Source: Saprospiraceae bacterium (GTDB taxonomy: Bacteria; Bacteroidota; Bacteroidia; Chitinophagales; Saprospiraceae). Taken from it: a stretch of 64,000 nucleotides of DNA. This document shows positions 52,414 to 61,947 of this stretch, one piece after another; within the stretch, counting starts at the first letter, position 1; every line of letters starts with the position of its first letter. Both the position numbers and the translations under genes were made by a program. The notes beneath the pieces are model-generated. The model ran no database searches and was not told the DNA's origin. It worked only from the letters and a program-made list of their open reading frames with translations. The DNA lies in NCBI GenBank assembly GCA_020631355.1, contig JAHDHL010000001.1, forward strand, positions 111,616-175,615. The letters are read 5' to 3'.

Positions 52414-55215
52414 TTATTGTTTAATCCAGCGTTGGGTATGGATTCCTTTTTCTGTTTGTAATGATAAGAAATACACTCCAGATGGAAGTTCGCCTTCCCA
52501 ACTTTCCTGAATATATAAATTGGCAGTCGAGCCTTTATAAATATCCTTGACTTTTCTACCAGATATGTCGTATAACGCCAATTCCATCCTTTGGTTCTCA
52601 TCTAATTGCAGTGATATGTTCAACTGGCCATTGGAGGGATTAGGAGCGATGACGAATTCTGATACCCATTCAGGAGTTTGATTTGATACCGTGGGGTTAT
52701 TCGGATTATTGACGAATTGGTCCGTAAACAACATGTAACCACCTGCATCCAAATTGAATGACATATTCACATCCGTAACATTAACGGAATCACCTGTGAA
52801 GTATTCATACCACCAACCCGTATGTTGGAATAATGGTTGGGCATCATTGGGCATAACGTCAAAGTTACCGATGACAGCTACATTCATAGTAGAATGATTG
52901 AGGTTGATTCGTTTTACTTTTGATACCAAATCATACGAATAATCGGTAGTCTTGAACACCTCGTGATTCGTTTTCAACTGAATCAAGGATGACCAAACAT
53001 CATATACATCCCTACGGTCCGGATCATCATAATAATCCCAACGGATGGGTTTGGGAGCCAATCTACAATCAGGGTCTATGGTACCATTCTCACATCGGTT
53101 GATGGAGAAATCATATCCTACCTCACCAAATTGCCACATGAGTTTCGGCCCAGGAATGGTGAAGAAGAAATTGGCTACCAATTCCTCCCTATCCAAGGCT
53201 GTCGCAAGGTCCTGAATATCATAACCTGCTCCAGAATTACCGAATTGAAGATTCTTATACATGAGTCTTTCCTCATCATGGCTTTCCATATATCCAATCA
53301 GATGTGGGTCATTGAAATCCCTCCAAGAAACCCCATAATCAATACCTGACAAATTACTGTTGTAAGCCATTGATGCCTCATTGTATTCATGGTTGCCATT
53401 ACCCCATAATTGCATACCATAATCAGACAACTCCCTTTCTTCAGAAGCATCCGATAGATGTTCCAATGTTACATAAAAATCAGGGTCGGCAGCCCATAGA
53501 ACATCTGCCATTCTCTTGATCAGATCAATTCTACTTTGATCATACTGTCCCCAAGCGCCCACATCTGTGGAATAATTCTGGGTAAACCCCTTAGAAAGGT
53601 CGAATCGGAAACCATCCAAGTGGAATTCATCTACCCAATAGACCATGACTTGGTCTAACCAGTCCTTGGTAGCTTGTGCTTCATGATTCATATCCGAACC
53701 CACATTGAATGGGTGGAAAGGGACCATATTCAACCAAGGATTCTCTGGGGCAGGTTGGAAATTCGTATTATCCCAATATAATTGGGCCAATGGCGACTGA
53801 CTGAAATGGTGATTGTATACCACATCCACGATAACGGCAATGCCTCTTGAGTGACATTCATCAATTAATTCCTTGAATGATTCCGCAGGTCCATAATACT
53901 TATCCAAGGCCATGTGGAATGAGGGATTGTATCCCCATGAATTGTTTCCCTCAAATTCATTAACCGGCATGAACTGAATGGCATTGATACCCAATCTTTC
54001 CAGATAATCCAAGGAATCCATTACGGATTGGAATGAGTGGTCTTCATGAAAATCACGAATCAATAATTCATAAATCACCAAGTCCTCAACGGCTGGCTTA
54101 TCATAGTCATCATGTTGCCAATTGAATGCGGGTTGTACGGTTTGGAATGCGGATACGATTCCTGATGTCTGCCCTCCAGGATAAGGTTTCAAATCAGGAT
54201 ATGCATCACCAATCCAAGGGTCATTCCAAGGGTCTAGTATTTTGGTTGAATAAGGATCGGCTATCTTGAGATCACCATCGACATAATATTGGAAAGCATA
54301 TTCCTCATTGGGGTCAAGCCCTGTCACCTCCAACCACCAAGTAGCGCCATCACTGGAGCGATTCATGAAATGACTGAGATTCGGAGCCCAATCATTAAAA
54401 TCACCAATTACATATACATAATTCTTATAGGGAGCCCATAATTGGAAGATGACAGTATTGTCATCCATGACATTAATTCCGTTCTTGACTCCTGCAGGAG
54501 GTTCAGCTGTATTCACTGAGGGATTCACGATATAGGTGAATGTATCAGCTACAGTTTGGGTACCATTGGTAGCTGTAGCGATTACCTCGTGTTCTCCGGG
54601 TGAACTCACATTTATTGTATGTTGGAGACTCGTCACTTGAGTACCTGAAGCTACGACTGTCCCATCTTCCGTAATCGTTACATCCGAATCTTGGGAAATA
54701 TTGACATTCATGTCTATTGTTTCTCCCACGCTGGTGAGTACGACTTCTTCCTCCGGGGAAGAAATTGCAATCAGCAAATCAGAGCTACTGGAGTAAATCG
54801 GAACGAAAATATCCTGATAATCCTCTGTTTTCCCTTCAAGTGAACCGTCCTGATTCCTGAATACCATTGCCAGTTCAGTAACGACCTCACCTTGGGGAAT
54901 TCCGTAGAAATTACGGATATTAATGGTTTTGGAATGGATATTATTTCCCTCGGGTGTCATTACACCATTGCCATCAAAAGTCCCCCAATTACCAACCACA
55001 TACTGCCAGCTACCGGGTCCGCCACTTTCCGTGATGACTCCTGAGTGCATGAATACGGGTTGTACCCCTGCCAATTCACCACTTCCTTGTGACGCATCAT
55101 AATAAATGGTGACATCATCATCCACTGTCGGGAAAGGTGGGTCGAGTGTTACAATCTGCCCATTAAGGGAAAGGCAGAGTACGGTGAATACGAGTCCGAA
55201 TAATATCCTATTCAT
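52414..55215 (-). CDS. Secreted GH13 alpha-amylase with CBM48-like domain and T9SS type-A tail
   Basis: Read from ATG 55215 (933 residues), where a signal peptide begins (MNRILFGLVFTVLCLSLNGQ). An N-terminal region of beta domains (about 20-235) has an Asp/Ser-rich linker. A CBM48-like fold (about 240-345) includes VYVIGDFNDWAPNL and YAFQYYVDGDLK. The GH13 barrel (about 370-800) has region I DVVYNHH, II DGFRFDLSKG (nucleophile Asp), III LEHL (acid/base Glu) and IV ESHDEE. The type-A sorting domain (about 860-933) ends in RWIKQ. It should be exported through SprA and anchored on the surface, where it would attack starch or glycogen. Debranching or endo-amylase activity cannot be told apart by eye. 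Confidence 0.87.
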   Translation of the reverse strand: MNRILFGLVFTVLCLSLNGQIVTLDPPFPTVDDDVTIYYDASQGSGELAGVQPVFMHSGVITESGGPGSWQYVVGNWGTFDGNGVMTPEGNNIHSKTINIRNFYGIPQGEVVTELAMVFRNQDGSLEGKTEDYQDIFVPIYSSSSDLLIAISSPEEEVVLTSVGETIDMNVNISQDSDVTITEDGTVVASGTQVTSLQHTINVSSPGEHEVIATATNGTQTVADTFTYIVNPSVNTAEPPAGVKNGINVMDDNTVIFQLWAPYKNYVYVIGDFNDWAPNLSHFMNRSSDGATWWLEVTGLDPNEEYAFQYYVDGDLKIADPYSTKILDPWNDPWIGDAYPDLKPYPGGQTSGIVSAFQTVQPAFNWQHDDYDKPAVEDLVIYELLIRDFHEDHSFQSVMDSLDYLERLGINAIQFMPVNEFEGNNSWGYNPSFHMALDKYYGPAESFKELIDECHSRGIAVIVDVVYNHHFSQSPLAQLYWDNTNFQPAPENPWLNMVPFHPFNVGSDMNHEAQATKDWLDQVMVYWVDEFHLDGFRFDLSKGFTQNYSTDVGAWGQYDQSRIDLIKRMADVLWAADPDFYVTLEHLSDASEERELSDYGMQLWGNGNHEYNEASMAYNSNLSGIDYGVSWRDFNDPHLIGYMESHDEERLMYKNLQFGNSGAGYDIQDLATALDREELVANFFFTIPGPKLMWQFGEVGYDFSINRCENGTIDPDCRLAPKPIRWDYYDDPDRRDVYDVWSSLIQLKTNHEVFKTTDYSYDLVSKVKRINLNHSTMNVAVIGNFDVMPNDAQPLFQHTGWWYEYFTGDSVNVTDVNMSFNLDAGGYMLFTDQFVNNPNNPTVSNQTPEWVSEFVIAPNPSNGQLNISLQLDENQRMELALYDISGRKVKDIYKGSTANLYIQESWEGELPSGVYFLSLQTEKGIHTQRWIKQ

Positions 55216-55327
55216 GATTAAATTGATTGAAATGAGTTTATTGAAGCCGAATGGAAATCCAAACTTCCTTTGATGCATTGTCAATGGGGAACGAATTGAG
55301 TTTGTTGAATGCTTGGGTTATGGGTAT

Positions 55328-55398
55328 AAAAAAGGCTGTCCGTATAAGGAATCCATGGAAATACCGTACCCATGAAACCATTGATTCGGACAGCCTTA
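55328..55398 (-). terminator. Terminator after the repeat-domain T9SS protein
   Basis: An 11-bp perfect stem AAGGCTGTCCG/CGGACAGCCTT (55332-55342 and 55387-55397) encloses a 44-base loop. On the minus strand it is followed by TTTTT and ATACCC. The long loop is unusual, but the T run makes termination likely. Confidence 0.65.
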
Positions 55399-55427
55399 CT
55401 ATATTTTTCAGATCATCATCCGAAAAA

Positions 55428-56786
55428 TTATCTTACCATCAATTTACGTGTTGTGGTAGCACCCCCTTCGTTTCTCAAGGTAACGAAATACATACCCGGA
55501 GCCATTTCATTAGCAGCTACTTCCACTCTATTGGAAGTAATGTTATTCCTAGTGCTTACTACCTTACCGGAAACATCAGAAATTACCAAGTCGAAAGCAG
55601 CAGCATTATCATTCGTAAATGAAATAACAGCTACATCAGAAACCGGATTCGGATTGATATCGAACTGATCCAATTCCAAAGCCTCATTATTAGAAGATGA
55701 GATGTATACCTGACAAGAATTGAAAGTATAAACAGGAAGCAATGTTGCTTCAGACAAAGCCGTCCAATCACTTCTTCTGTTAGAACCTCCAAAACCATTG
55801 TCAACACCACATCCCTCATCTTGGAATACAGTAGCGAATGGTGTTCCTCCATTGTTCTCACCACCATCATCGGTACCTGGTGCACCATTGAAGAATTTCC
55901 AGCTGTACTCACCCGGAACCACATTATATGTCGCTTCGTAAATCAATGGGTCATCAGCATTCGGTGACAATGGAATATCCAATTTTGACCAAGGACAAGT
56001 TTCGAATTCACCTGAAACAAATACACCATCAGCGGAAACGATTTCATTACCCATGTAAACACGGAATGTCACAGCATATGAAGTACCTGCTACAGGAACG
56101 TCATAGTTCGTATCACCAGACACATTACCTTGGTCATCCACACTGAATGATCTGTTTGGCCCTTGGATAATCCATGCCGCAGCTGCACAATCCGTTCTTT
56201 CTGCGCCCCACTCATAGTTCACCGGGTCAGAACCCGGTGTAGGCATATCAGCTTCAACCTGTAGTGTCCAAACACCATCACCTGCTGTCATATCACCATT
56301 GGTTCCGTCATCATAGGCTGCCACTGATGTCCAACCATCATAGGCTCCTTTCATGGAAATACCTCCGATGTCACCATTAGGGTCTGTTACCGTCAATGTT
56401 AGCATTACTGCACCACCTGCCATTGGGATAGCATAATCCGTATCACCAGTAACCAAGCACTGAGCATCGACAGTGAACATTCTGTTGGCTGTACCTGGAG
56501 CCAGCAACCAAGTGTCGTTTTGGTCAACAGCACCCCATTCGTGAGTTGTACCATCACAAGGTACATCCGTAAAGGTAGCAGACCAGATACCATCACCAGC
56601 GGTAGCATCACCGTTGGTTCCATCATCATATCCTTGGATATTCGCCCAACCAGACGGTGTTCCCTTAAAGAGTACATCCGTAACCTCGGTATTGGCATTC
56701 ACATCGATTGTAACGATGACATCAGTTTGTGCAAAGCTGAATGTGATTGCCATTAAAAAAATAAAAAGTAGAGAAATCTTTTTCAT
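55428..56786 (-). CDS. Secreted protein with repeated carbohydrate-associated beta domains and T9SS type-A tail
   Basis: A 452-residue exported protein. The signal peptide (MKKISLLFIFLMAITFSFA) is followed by two copies of a roughly 105-residue unit (about 21-122 and 123-233) with conserved KGTPSGW or KGAYDGW, AAYDDGTNGD, GDGIW/GDGVW, EWGA and (R)MFTVDAQ/RSFSVDDQ. A third related unit (about 234-365) has SGEFETCP and EYSWKFFNG. A type-A T9SS domain (about 375-452, ending in RKLMVR) closes it. The repeats resemble SusE/SusF-type starch-binding modules in spacing and Trp content, but the match is by eye. It lies between two GH13 genes and is probably a starch-binding surface partner. Confidence 0.8.
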   Translation of the reverse strand: MKKISLLFIFLMAITFSFAQTDVIVTIDVNANTEVTDVLFKGTPSGWANIQGYDDGTNGDATAGDGIWSATFTDVPCDGTTHEWGAVDQNDTWLLAPGTANRMFTVDAQCLVTGDTDYAIPMAGGAVMLTLTVTDPNGDIGGISMKGAYDGWTSVAAYDDGTNGDMTAGDGVWTLQVEADMPTPGSDPVNYEWGAERTDCAAAAWIIQGPNRSFSVDDQGNVSGDTNYDVPVAGTSYAVTFRVYMGNEIVSADGVFVSGEFETCPWSKLDIPLSPNADDPLIYEATYNVVPGEYSWKFFNGAPGTDDGGENNGGTPFATVFQDEGCGVDNGFGGSNRRSDWTALSEATLLPVYTFNSCQVYISSSNNEALELDQFDINPNPVSDVAVISFTNDNAAAFDLVISDVSGKVVSTRNNITSNRVEVAANEMAPGMYFVTLRNEGGATTTRKLMVR

Positions 56787-56803
56787 AATCTTTCTTTTAG
56801 AAT

Positions 56804-56834
56804 GAAGTAGTTAGTGATTGTTTCTGACTACTTC
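56804..56834. other. Hairpin in the leader of the repeat-domain protein gene
   Basis: GAAGTAGTTAG/CTGACTACTTC pairs 11 bases (one G-U on plus, mismatch on minus) with a 9-base loop, 18 bases before the start codon. A stem this close to the start may alter mRNA stability or translation. Confidence 0.35.
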
Positions 56835-56868
56835 GATGTTAATAACCTAATTGAATTCATGATAGAAA

Positions 56869-56883
56869 GTGTCAAAGTGACAC
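56869..56883. promoter_or_regulatory. Inverted repeat upstream of the repeat-domain protein gene
   Basis: GTGTCA-AAG-TGACAC, a perfect 6-bp inverted repeat with a 3-base centre, 83 bases before the start codon. Its size fits a dimeric regulator site; it differs in sequence from the TAG-ATG-CTA repeats of this locus. Confidence 0.3.
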
Positions 56884-57013
56884 ACTAATATATTAAAAAT
56901 ATTTTACCTAGCTATTTTGCTATTCGTTAAAGTAGAATTTAATTCTGTCAAGTACTTTCCAGAACAGCAAAACAGAGGGTTAGTTGCTTAAAAATTAACA
57001 ATAATTCCAATTA

Positions 57014-58957
57014 TCAATCCACCAGTCGGAAGACTTGGGTTTGGTATCCTTTGGCCTTGAATGAACCTGATAAATCAATCAATTCACCTGATACGATTTC
57101 CTTGGCCTTGTTGTAATCACCAAACATTTCTGAGAATCGTTTGAGTGGCACATCCACTTCTTTTTCATGGGTATTCATGATGACCATAATGGTTTCATCA
57201 TCCGTATATCGGAAGTAAGCATACAATCCGTCAACAGGAACAAACTGCTTGAGCTTACCATGCTTGAGTGCATTGCTATTCTTTCTGTAATTGGCTATTC
57301 GCTTGACATAGGAGAATATCTCTTGTTCTTGTGGAGTACGCCCGGCATCCTTGAACTTATCCACCTTGTCCTCTTTCCATCCACCAGGAAAATCCTGCCG
57401 AACCTTGCCATCAGGATCAGAATAGTTCTTTAATAAAATCTCTGTCCCGTAGTACATCATCGGAATTCCCCTTGTCGTCAGAAGAAAAGCAATACCGGAT
57501 TTGAATTTATCATCATTCTCACCAATCATGGAATAGAACCGACTGAGGTCATGATTATCCAGGAATACTACATTCCCATCTGCATTCTCATATAGGAAAT
57601 CCTTAGCCAATGTGAAATAAATCCTTGCAGCTCCCTCGGTCCATCCTTGGTTTCTTTGGAGTGCCTCATTGATGGCATAATACAATTGAAAATCGGTGAC
57701 AGCAGGCATGTACGAATTATATCCCTCGGTCAGATTGTTATTTTCCGTAAAATGGGATTGGATTGCATTGCCATGTACCCATGTTTCAGCGAACATGTGA
57801 AAATCAGGATATTCTTTCTGGATGGCCTTGCCCCAATCTGCCATGAATGCCTGATCGGGATAGGCATAAGTATCGATTCTATAACCATCCAAACCTGCGT
57901 ATTCTATCCACCAGATATTATTCTGAATCAGGTATCTCGCAAGATGGGGATTCCGCTGATTCAAATCCGGCATATGATTATCAAACCAACCATCGGACAT
58001 GAGTTTCTTATCATAATCCGATACATGCGGGTCCATTAGTGTGGGCGCCCTGTAGGTCGTTCGGGTGAATTCATCCCATTGGTTGAGCCAATCCTCACTA
58101 GGGATATCCTGTATGAACCAATGCTTATCACCGACATGATTGTGAATGATATCCATAATCATCTTGATGCCTCTCTTTTGGCATTCATCCGTAAGTTTTA
58201 CGAATAAATCATTATCACCGAAGCGTCTATCCACATTATAATGGTCCGAAATTGCATAACCATGATACGACTCATAAGGTTGGTCATTTTCCAATACAGG
58301 ATTCAACCAAAGGGCCGTCACACCCAATTCTTCCAGATAGTCCAACTTATCCAATATCCCCTGCAAGTCCCCTCCGTGCCTGAAGTACATCTTATCCCTT
58401 CTCAATTCTTTCTGATGCATATCCTTGAACACATCATTGGATGCATCACCATTCGCAAAACGGTCGGGCATAATGAGGTAAATAAAATCCTCGGACGATA
58501 GGGTTGCAATTCTTTCCGAGCCATTATTCCTTGGCTTCAATTCATAATTGTATTTCTTCTTAGTGGTAGAACCATCCTTTAATTCAATTGAAAAGGTTCC
58601 GGGGCGGGTTCCTTCTGCAATATCCAACATCACAAAAAGATAATTCTCATTCTCCAAACGAGACACTCCCTTTATGGAAACGCCATCATAACTGACACTG
58701 GGATAATAAGAAGCTATATCCTGATCATAAATCAACAGTTCCAACTCCGTATTCTTCATTCCTACCCACCAACTAGGAGGACAAATCCTTGACTGGTCAA
58801 TTTTATAGTCATTATTGGGTTGATGGTGTTTGAATTTTGATTTTTCAACGCCATCAGGCAATCTTTGTGGCTCACCTTCCTCCTCCTGTGCCACAAGAGT
58901 AAATGACAGACAAATAAGAATCGTAAGGAATGATATACTCTGGATGAATTGACTCAT
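57014..58957 (-). CDS. GH13 neopullulanase/cyclomaltodextrinase-like enzyme (SusA-like)
   Basis: A 647-residue exported enzyme with a signal peptide (1-23, MSQFIQSISFLTILICLSFTLVA). An N-terminal cyclomaltodextrinase domain (about 55-145) begins ICPPSWWVGMKNTELELLIYDQDI. The GH13 barrel begins DFIYLIMPDRFANGDASND. Region I is DIIHNH (about 270), II DGYRIDTYAYPD (nucleophile Asp, about 358), III AETW (Glu acid/base, about 390), IV LDNHD (about 469). The C-terminal domain is the usual maltogenic-type beta sandwich. It lacks a T9SS tail and so is likely periplasmic, cutting maltooligosaccharides or pullulan after import, like SusA of Bacteroides thetaiotaomicron. It precedes the T9SS partner gene. 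Confidence 0.9.
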   Translation of the reverse strand: MSQFIQSISFLTILICLSFTLVAQEEEGEPQRLPDGVEKSKFKHHQPNNDYKIDQSRICPPSWWVGMKNTELELLIYDQDIASYYPSVSYDGVSIKGVSRLENENYLFVMLDIAEGTRPGTFSIELKDGSTTKKKYNYELKPRNNGSERIATLSSEDFIYLIMPDRFANGDASNDVFKDMHQKELRRDKMYFRHGGDLQGILDKLDYLEELGVTALWLNPVLENDQPYESYHGYAISDHYNVDRRFGDNDLFVKLTDECQKRGIKMIMDIIHNHVGDKHWFIQDIPSEDWLNQWDEFTRTTYRAPTLMDPHVSDYDKKLMSDGWFDNHMPDLNQRNPHLARYLIQNNIWWIEYAGLDGYRIDTYAYPDQAFMADWGKAIQKEYPDFHMFAETWVHGNAIQSHFTENNNLTEGYNSYMPAVTDFQLYYAINEALQRNQGWTEGAARIYFTLAKDFLYENADGNVVFLDNHDLSRFYSMIGENDDKFKSGIAFLLTTRGIPMMYYGTEILLKNYSDPDGKVRQDFPGGWKEDKVDKFKDAGRTPQEQEIFSYVKRIANYRKNSNALKHGKLKQFVPVDGLYAYFRYTDDETIMVIMNTHEKEVDVPLKRFSEMFGDYNKAKEIVSGELIDLSGSFKAKGYQTQVFRLVD

Positions 58958-59022
58958 TATGCTGATATTTTTAAACTTATCAGTTAATTGATTGATAATC
59001 CTAAATGACTACTTTAGGCCAC

Positions 59023-60435
59023 TTATTCTTGATAGCTCTGTTCCTTGACAAAGAATGTTGCAATGGCTCCTAGGAACAATGATGTACCCGCCATTAGCAT
59101 GGTATTGATTGCCGCATCCCCAAAGATGGTATAGGAAAGGTTCACACCTCCCAATGCAGCACAAATCTGGGGTATCACGATAAACATGTTGAATATTCCC
59201 ATATAAATACCCATCTTCTTTGGATTGATGGAATTGGCCAACATGGCGTACGGCATGGATAAAATACTGGCCCATGCTATACCTATACCGGTATAACACA
59301 AGTGTAACATCCAAGATTCAGTGATAAAGAACATACCGATGAAGCCAAGACCTCCCATTGCTAACGAAAAGGAGTGTACTAATTTTTTATTGATATCAAT
59401 CTTACTCGTAATCAGCACCAACAACAATGCAAAAAGCATGGATACCAAACCGTAGGTTCCCATATATCCACCTGCACTGGCTGCCGCAGACTTGTATGCT
59501 GAGTCCGCCTCACAATAAGCGGCTTTTCCTGCTTGGATTGTAAGGTCGAAGTCTTCCTTGCTAGGAGCCGTAGCATCAAAAATATGTTCTGTCAGGGCAG
59601 GAGTGGCCATACTCCACATGGCAAAGAATGCAAACCAAGAGAAAAACTGGACAACTCCCAGTTGTTTCATCGTAGATGGCATTCCTGAAATATTGGAAAA
59701 GATTTCCCTTATACCATTGAAAAAGCCACTGCTTTCCATCTTTTCCCTTTCGAATTCCTCCATATCCTCAGGTGGATATTCCTTAGTCGTCAGAATCGTA
59801 TACAATATGGTAAGGAAGAATACGATACCTCCCACATAGAATGCATACTTCACTGCGGGATCCACTGTTCCCGCTTTTGTCAAATCAGAAAGGCTTTCCA
59901 GACAGGAGGCTGCATCTTCTGGTTTCACATTCAAAACATCGGAGATGAACCAAGGCAGATTACTCGCTACCCATGTACCGATTCCTATGATGAGGGTTTG
60001 CATTACAAATCCATAGGAATGTTGGCTTTCAGGTAACTTATCAGCCACTAATGCCCGGAATGGTTCCATACTGATATTAATGGACACATCGAGAATCAAA
60101 AGCATCCCTACCGCCACCCATAATGCAGGTGAATTCGGTACAACGAACAAGGCCAAGGATGCCAGAATAGCTCCTATAAAAAAGTAAGGCCTCCTTCTTC
60201 CATAGGTCGGATGCCATGTCCTATCACTCATGTACCCGATAATGGGCTGAATGATTAGTCCTGCTAGGGGAGCCATGATCCACATCAGGGGGATTTCCTC
60301 CTTGGATGCTCCTAGGGATTGGAATATACTGGACATGAACCCTCCTTGTAATGCGAATCCGAATTGGATACCAAGGAAACCGAAACTCATGTTCCAAATT
60401 TGCCAGAATGATAATCTTGGTTTATTGTCAGCCAT
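59023..60435 (-). CDS. MFS sugar transporter (SLC45/maltose-type)
   Basis: A 470-residue integral membrane protein with 12 predicted helices. It starts MADNKPRLSFWQIWNMSFGFLGIQFGFALQ, followed by GYMSDRTWHPTYGRRRPYFFIGAI, the conserved cytoplasmic loop with D-R and GRRRP of the SLC45/GPH-type sugar permeases. A cytoplasmic midsection (about 235-275) and a long hydrophilic loop with Cys (about 285-315) split the two halves. In this setting it probably carries maltose or maltooligosaccharides across the inner membrane. It lies 62 bases after the lipoprotein GH13 gene. Confidence 0.85.
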   Translation of the reverse strand: MADNKPRLSFWQIWNMSFGFLGIQFGFALQGGFMSSIFQSLGASKEEIPLMWIMAPLAGLIIQPIIGYMSDRTWHPTYGRRRPYFFIGAILASLALFVVPNSPALWVAVGMLLILDVSINISMEPFRALVADKLPESQHSYGFVMQTLIIGIGTWVASNLPWFISDVLNVKPEDAASCLESLSDLTKAGTVDPAVKYAFYVGGIVFFLTILYTILTTKEYPPEDMEEFEREKMESSGFFNGIREIFSNISGMPSTMKQLGVVQFFSWFAFFAMWSMATPALTEHIFDATAPSKEDFDLTIQAGKAAYCEADSAYKSAAASAGGYMGTYGLVSMLFALLLVLITSKIDINKKLVHSFSLAMGGLGFIGMFFITESWMLHLCYTGIGIAWASILSMPYAMLANSINPKKMGIYMGIFNMFIVIPQICAALGGVNLSYTIFGDAAINTMLMAGTSLFLGAIATFFVKEQSYQE

Positions 60436-60445
60436 TGGTTTGATA

Positions 60446-60458
60446 TTTAGATGCTAAA
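60446..60458. promoter_or_regulatory. Operator-like inverted repeat before the MFS gene
   Basis: TTTAG-ATG-CTAAA, a 5-bp inverted repeat with ATG centre, 11 bases upstream of the MFS start codon. The core TAGATGCTA (60448-60456) is identical to the core of the repeat at 61904-61924. Confidence 0.4.
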
Positions 60459-60497
60459 CTAGAAGTCTGGTTATGTAGATATTAGACGTTCGGATGT

Positions 60498-61880
60498 CTA
60501 GGTATTGGATGTCAGTACCAGATAATCCCATTGTGGCATTTCTACATCTTGAGTCATATCCGGTTGGTATTCGGGATTTGGAATCGTCACTTTCTTCTTA
60601 TCGAAATCAGGAATTGTTATCGTAGTTTTTTCTCCCAGATTGATATAAACCTCTACTACATTCTTATCCTTTTCCCTTTTGAAAGCCAATATATTGGGAT
60701 TATCCAATTGGATGGGAGTGATTGAACCACCATACTTACCATTCGCCAAAGCGGCATTATCATGTTTCAGTTGGTTCAGTGCCGTGTAGAAATCGTTCAA
60801 GGGAATATCTTCCCAATCGAAAACATCCTTATGGAAAAATGATACGGTATCCCTTAGTCTTGCCTCCTGGCCAGAATAAATCAATGGCATCCCCTCTATA
60901 GTGTAGGTCAGGACAGCCATTGCATCCTCGGCTTCGCCTAGGATTGCAGGGAAATTATGCCAGGAATTCTCATCATGATTGGTGATGAAATTCATACGGA
61001 TGGCTCCATCCTTGAACCGGGCCTTTTCCTTATTGTAGAAATCCCAGAATTCGGCTACGGTTTTCTTCCCTTCGGATAATTCCCTGATAACGTCCTTTAG
61101 GGCCCAATTATAATTCATATGGAATCCCACATCAAAATGTTCGGGAATATCCGCCCATTCAGATAACATGAAAACATGTTTGTCCTGATTCAGTTGGGTG
61201 ATGCACTCTTTCCAAAAATCATTGGGTACGAATCCTGCCACATCACAACGGAATCCATCCATATCCATTTCATTCACCCAGAATCTCATTTCCTCGATCA
61301 TTGCCTGTTTCATATCAGGATTATCATAATTCAGGTCTGCAACATCCGTCCAACCTGTCGGAGCGCCACTGTTAGGGTCCAGTGGATGAGTGATGGTATC
61401 ATTATCGTGTGTGTACCAATCGGGGTGCTCTGTTATCCAGTCGTGATCCCAAGAGGTATGATTCGGCACCCAGTCCAGAATGACTTTCATTCCGTTTTCA
61501 TGTGCTGTTGCAATCATCTTCTTACAATCTTCCATCGTTCCGAATTGGGGATTGACTGCTGTGTAATCCTTTATGGAATAATAACTACCCAGGCTACCTT
61601 TTCGCTTTTCTACTCCGATAGGATAGATGGGCATCAACCATAAAATATCCACTCCCATCCCCTTGAGTCTCGGAATCTGTGATGTGAATTCGTTAAAAGT
61701 CCCCTCCTCGGAGTACTGACGAATATTCACTTCGTAAATATTAGCATTGGTAGCCCATGTAGGCAATGTTCCTAGAGGAATAATTTCGGCTGGTTTGTTT
61801 TCAGGGTATTCCTCCTGTTGTTGGGTTCCGCAGGACATGATGCCCAATGTCAGAACCAGTAGGTATGAAAGGTATTTCAT
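60498..61880 (-). CDS. GH13 alpha-amylase-family lipoprotein
   Basis: Read from ATG 61880 (460 residues), where MKYLSYLLVLTLGIMSCG gives a good lipoprotein signal; the frame to 61907 adds nine unlikely residues. The GH13 barrel starts ANIYEVNIRQYSEEGTFNEF. Region I is DWVPNHTSWDHDW, II DGFRCDVAGFVPNDFW, III LSEWAD (Glu acid/base) and IV ITNHDENSW. It has no obvious accessory domain. As a lipoprotein it will sit in the outer membrane or inner membrane facing the periplasm. It could cut maltooligosaccharides before the transporter encoded next. Confidence 0.88.
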   Translation of the reverse strand: MKYLSYLLVLTLGIMSCGTQQQEEYPENKPAEIIPLGTLPTWATNANIYEVNIRQYSEEGTFNEFTSQIPRLKGMGVDILWLMPIYPIGVEKRKGSLGSYYSIKDYTAVNPQFGTMEDCKKMIATAHENGMKVILDWVPNHTSWDHDWITEHPDWYTHDNDTITHPLDPNSGAPTGWTDVADLNYDNPDMKQAMIEEMRFWVNEMDMDGFRCDVAGFVPNDFWKECITQLNQDKHVFMLSEWADIPEHFDVGFHMNYNWALKDVIRELSEGKKTVAEFWDFYNKEKARFKDGAIRMNFITNHDENSWHNFPAILGEAEDAMAVLTYTIEGMPLIYSGQEARLRDTVSFFHKDVFDWEDIPLNDFYTALNQLKHDNAALANGKYGGSITPIQLDNPNILAFKREKDKNVVEVYINLGEKTTITIPDFDKKKVTIPNPEYQPDMTQDVEMPQWDYLVLTSNT

Positions 61881-61903
61881 GGTTTGGTATTGTAGTGGAG
61901 GTG

Positions 61904-61924
61904 ACATACTAGATGCTAGTATGT
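61904..61924. promoter_or_regulatory. Operator-like perfect inverted repeat before the lipoprotein GH13 gene
   Basis: ACATACTAG-ATG-CTAGTATGT, a perfect 9-bp inverted repeat with a 3-base centre, 24 bases upstream of the start codon. It contains the TAGATGCTA core also found before the MFS gene. It could be a DNA-binding site for a dimeric regulator or an RNA hairpin blocking translation. Confidence 0.5.
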
Positions 61925-61947
61925 TTCAAAATCCACTTTATGTTCAA

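Noticed and set aside
58969-59003. TTATCA/TGATAA repeat upstream of the SusA-like gene
   Set aside because: Only six bases and AT-rich, with no counterpart elsewhere in the locus; too weak to call an operator.
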